From Bifiguratus adelaidae (taxonomy: Eukaryota > Mucoromycota > Endogonomycetes > Endogonales): DNA of 22,931 nucleotides. Positions 19,639-22,931 of the stretch are shown piece after piece (the stretch's first letter is position 1; every line of letters begins with the position of its first letter). Both the position numbers and the translations under genes were made by a program. The stretch is taken from positions 1 through 22,931 of the forward strand of contig MVBO01000190.1 of the NCBI GenBank assembly GCA_002261195.1, in the 5' to 3' direction. A model generated the notes under the pieces. The model saw only the letters and a program-made list of their open reading frames with translations, was not told where the DNA came from and ran no database searches.

Positions 19639-21029
19639 ATGAGCAGTGATGGTCAAGTTACATTGGGCGCACTTTTTACGCATGCTCGGCAGCTGACCGA
19701 AACGATAGAAGAGTCTTCACTTGCAACAACTGATCCAAAGCTACAGAGCGATGTTGCGCGGGCTTTGCAAGAGCTCGAACAATGCTCGGACATGGTGCGA
19801 CAATTGAGCATGTTCAGCGCGAATGAGAGGGTGAACGACATTGGCACTCCGGATTTAAAGTATGTTGCACATTAAGCGCTTGCGCATAATGCATATCCTC
19901 TCGCCTGCGGTGTTCTGACAAGCTGTTGCGATTGTTTAGGTTCCTCCTTGTAGACGCACTTATTGGCGACTTGTTGCAAAAGAAGACCGGTGCTGACCGA
20001 GCAAACTTGCTGAAGAGAGCCAAGGTATGCAGCCCTAGGGTATAAGGCTCTTTAGCACTGCTGACTTGTAACGATCAAGGCTAACTATGAGCAATATCTC
20101 GGGACATGCGAACTACACGGTTTACTTTTGGAAACGGATCGGACGCGCTACGAGGAGAATAAGCTTGGAAAGCGACTGCAGGACGCGTCAAGGAATAGGG
20201 AGGCAAAGATTGCTCAATACAAGCGAGAAAAGCAAACGAAATCTCGAATTCAGGTCAGTATTTCGATTTGTGCATAAAGGTGAGACAGCTAAAGTCATGA
20301 CAGGAAATGCAAGGCCATTTACTAAGGCTGGAGAATCGCACTGCATCAAGCGAGGATCGAGATTCTGAAGAGATCGAGCGAGACTTATACCTCAATCTCT
20401 TAGACTTGAAGGTACAGCAATCCTTTCAAGCCCTGATGTCGATAGAGCAGGAGTTGGAATTGCTACAAGGGTTGGAGAAGTATATGCAAGAAAAGACGGA
20501 TGAAGTTAAGGACGGCTATAAGGAGCGATTGGACCCGCGCATGCCCTCAGAAGCGCGTAGTGGACCTCTGCTGTCAAAGGAGGGGAAGGTAAGACAATAC
20601 CAAGATTACGTTCTCACGACAGTGAACAAACCTTCATTTTAGCCTTTGCGACCTTTTATCATTACGAATAAGCGGGAACAATTACAACAAGAAGTGTTTC
20701 GCCCTAGCTGGAGCCTTCCCACAATGACCATTGATGAATATCTAGAGCAAGAGCGCCAAAGAGGAAATATTATTGAGGGTGGAGGGTGAGCAGCAGTGCA
20801 TTGGCAACTGTGAGGCGAATACTAATTACATTGCTAACAGCCAACAATCGGAGCAGAAAAAGATCATAGACGAAGATGAAGAAGACGTCGTGGATGCGGA
20901 GACGTATAAACAGCGGCAGTGGGACGAATTCAAAGAGGCAAACCCTCGTGGATGGGGTAAATCGTTACAGCGACAAAGCAACGGCATGTGCTAATGAACA
21001 TCCCAGGCAATCGTGGAAACAAGGGCTAA
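19639..21029 (+). CDS. TAP42: Tap42/alpha4, regulator of PP2A-type phosphatases in TOR signalling
   Basis: Seven exons: 19639-19859, 19940-20024, 20080-20253, 20304-20588, 20643-20785, 20841-20956, 21007-21029, joining in frame to 348 aa (yeast Tap42 is 366). Tap42 binds catalytic subunits of PP2A, PP4 and PP6 and carries TORC1 output. The first 230 residues are helical, with LLVDALIGDLLQK, RANLLKRAKANYEQYL, an extended Arg/Lys/Glu helix (REAKIAQYKREK), and YLNLLDLKVQQSF. The C-terminal half has PFIITNKREQLQQEVFRPSWSLPTMTIDEYLEQE, given here in part as the family signature, then an acidic block and the ending WDEFKEANPRGWGNRGNKG. The start is the ATG at 19639; an inverted CCAAT lies 12 bp upstream. 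Its stop is 16 bp from that of the convergent unknown gene. Confidence 0.95.
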
Positions 21030-21045
21030 ATGCCTTTACATGTAT

Positions 21046-22377
21046 TCAAAATGTCCAATCAGCCGGCTCATTATACAGTTCGCTTTTCAATAGATCCTCC
21101 TCATCAGACCATTCCTCCCCGAAATCAAGATCCTCCATATCGTCGTCAAATGATGCAATTTGCACATCTTCCAACTCCGGCCCTTTACTGACTTCGCTGA
21201 CCTCAATTGCGCTTGTTGGATCGCCACAATCGCATGGAAGGACGTGATGCATTACAGTGACAGCGGCCTAGCATGTATTATAGTAAACAACCGAAAGACA
21301 AAAGGTTCACACCCAGCACGTACCTTCCGTTTGGCGACTCTCGCAAAAGCATACTTTTCGGCTGTTCTTGCGCATTCTCTATGCATTCTTTCCGTCATCT
21401 GTTCTAGATCGAATGCCCCATCACCCGGTCCGTCATCTTCTGTTGACTATTGCACCAGTAGGCTGAAGTATACACAATACACAGAGCTTGCACTTACATT
21501 GGTGATATCGTCGCGTCGTCGTTGCTCATTGTCATGGATGAATTTGATGGACGAAACAATGTGTGGGATATACTGAGCTTGCTGCTGATACATCTAGCCT
21601 TTCTCTGAGCATTTTATCCCATAAATGCATGCTCACCTTGGCTGCCTCAGCACAGAAAACGAAGGGGTAGCGACGGAGAAGTACTTGAATGACCAATCGA
21701 TGCATTGCCGTCTGTATGGCGCGCATTTCGTCCTCATGAGCCATGGGGCTCTGCTTTCCCAATACACCCTTCTCTAAGTCTACCCTTAGAGGAGGCACGG
21801 ATGGATTCAATACTTGCCTTGACGAGAGAAGGCAAACGTCAATTCCAAGGCTTCCAACCGCCTGAGAGAGCGTTGCATGCATTCCCCGTGGACAGTTGCA
21901 AAATCGAGCAATTCTCTGTCTACACGCAGAGACACTCTTCCGACTAGTGGGGATATAATCTGTTAATGCGTCTTTTTAAAAACACTTACCCGTCGCGCTG
22001 ATTGAACTGGACGTGGGAAGTATCGCATTGATGTTATAGACATGTAAAAGCTGCAACAAGATACATTAATGCAAAGTTATGCTTACCGGGACTTGATACA
22101 TACATTCGTGATCACCCATGAACAAGCCATGGCAGGTACGATCTCTTCATTCAAGTCTACAATAACTTAATTATGGTCAAGGATAGCATTCATTAAACAA
22201 TGGAGCCAGAAAAAAGGATATGATCACGGGAATGTCGTGTTTGGCGACCACCAGCCATTCTTCCATGTTTTCCTCCGTTGATTCGGTTGGCATCCAAAGC
22301 TGTTGTTTGCACCTCAAGTTTAGAGAGAGCCCCTTGCCTTGCACCACATCAAACTCGGATACGAGCGTCTTCTCCAT
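21046..22377 (-). CDS. Unrecognised protein with acidic C-terminus
   Basis: Core exons: 22130-22104, 22050-21990, 21943-21818, 21773-21637, 21581-21498, 21398-21324, 21267-21046. From the ATG at 22130 (context CCATGG) these give 243 aa. A likely extra first exon starts at the ATG at 22377 (MEKTLVSEFDVVQ) and can join in frame by splicing 22227-22143, giving 297 aa. The middle is helical (RRLEALELTFAFS, AMHRLVIQVLLRRYPF, IPHIVSSIKFIHD). Near the end is a short Cys pair (PCDCGD), and the last 35 residues are strongly acidic with aromatic residues (EDLDFGEEWSDEEDLL, ending ADWTF). I recognise no family. A faint pattern likeness to the Mad2-binding p31comet proteins is too weak to use. The intron at 21774-21817 is GC-AG. 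The fifth-to-sixth exon join (99-nt intron) and the N-terminus are the least certain. Tandem after RAD3, convergent with TAP42. Confidence 0.55.
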
Positions 22378-22483
22378 TCTTGACGGCGCGAAAACGTGCG
22401 GAAGCAAAAGCTCAAGAAGAGCACAAATGTCATTGCTCTGATCTCATCATATTTACAATTTACTGTACTATACAGAAGCGCTC

Positions 22484-22931
22484 TTATCGTACAGCCACAT
22501 CCACGTCCATGGGTTCATCAACGCCGGCAACTTGCCTCTTCTCAAGGCGTTGTCTCGATTCGATATCCTCCACGGTCCACAAACTGACACCCAATTGATT
22601 CTGTTCGAATGGCTGCGCCATGGATCTGAGGAATTTTCTTGCTACTACAACAGCCATATCGGTGGACAGATTGCTGGATGTTTCGACCAGGCAATCATTG
22701 ATCCATTTCGGTAGCTTGTTGCGTTTATCGGCGCGTTGGAATCGCTAAGTCTCATTAGCTCCAGTCAAGTGACGGGACTCACAACTCACCTTGTCTGCAA
22801 ACACCATGAGACCATAGTCAGTCTTACCGCGAAGTACACGGCCTACACACTGAGCGGCATGCCGCATGGCATCGAAGGTCAGGAAATCGTTCTCTCGAAT
22901 TCTATGGTTGTCACGAAGATATTCCAAGCGA
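22484..22931 (-). CDS. RAD3: XPD/Rad3 DNA helicase of TFIIH, C-terminal end only (cut by window edge)
   Basis: Two exons are in view: 22931-22790 (continues beyond the window) and 22744-22484, with a 45-nt intron. They encode the last 133 aa. XPD is the 5'-3' helicase of TFIIH that opens DNA around lesions in nucleotide-excision repair and bridges core TFIIH to the CAK kinase module. The visible part begins [20 protein letters not shown] and contains helicase motif VI ([16 protein letters not shown], with its arginine fingers), then the [12 protein letters not shown] segment, [14 protein letters not shown] and MAQPF, all very close to known XPD. The tail ends [10 protein letters not shown]. 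Introns are expected further upstream, outside the window. The next gene on the same strand begins about 106 bp after this stop. Confidence 0.96.

Noticed and set aside
21774-21846. Reading straight through 21846-21774 as one exon (LSSRQVLNPSVPPLRVDLEKG)
   Set aside because: It stays open but forces a 30-nt upstream intron and a Cys-rich unnatural peptide; splicing with a GC-AG intron gives normal intron sizes and a coherent helical protein.

Overview
The window is nuclear DNA of a fungus. It holds twelve gene models packed on both strands and about 58 short spliceosomal introns, mostly 44-85 nt with GT..AG ends and CTRAC/CTNAC-like branch sites. The gene set is fungal: a GPI-type chitin deacetylase, Sec24, a CRT10-family protein and Tap42. 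The chitin deacetylase closely resembles the secreted, GPI-anchored enzymes known from Mucor-type fungi, so an early-diverging fungus (Mucoromycota or a relative) is the best guess. That lineage call is inference. I see no transposon, prophage, CRISPR array, rRNA or convincing tRNA.

Layout: 1-425, a weak small gene model with a zinc-finger-like motif. 902-1521 (-), a mitochondrial-type rhodanese. 1522-2515, a long divergent intergenic region. 2516-3805 (+), chitin deacetylase. 3857-4642 (-), COQ4. 4707-8574 (+), SEC24 in 12 exons. 8592-10026 (-), an F-box/LRR-like protein. 10125-12613 (-), a CRT10-family WD protein in 7 exons. 12745-13346 (+), an unrecognised coiled-coil protein. 13549-18499 (-), the TORC2 subunit Rictor/Avo3/Ste16 in 18 exons. 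18814-19511 (+), RPB4. 19639-21029 (+), TAP42. 21046-22377 (-), an unrecognised acidic-tailed protein. 22484-22931 (-), the C-terminal end of the TFIIH helicase XPD/Rad3, cut by the window edge.

The region is mainly housekeeping: COPII export (SEC24), coenzyme Q synthesis (COQ4), sulfur transfer (rhodanese), wall remodelling (chitin deacetylase), transcription and repair (RPB4, RAD3), nucleotide-pool and replication-stress control (CRT10), and TOR signalling (Rictor and TAP42, either side of RPB4). Spacing is tight: COQ4 and SEC24 share a 64-bp divergent promoter, and two convergent pairs have stop codons only 16-17 bp apart. I built the exon models by hand from reading-frame continuity, splice signals and remembered family motifs. 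Every spliced CDS given closes in frame, but none has transcript support.

I did not find a clearly new biological system. The best leads are the two unrecognised genes, two GC-AG introns, three introns that could be retained without breaking the reading frame, a palindromic CRE site between Rictor and RPB4, and the Rictor-RPB4-TAP42 neighbourhood.
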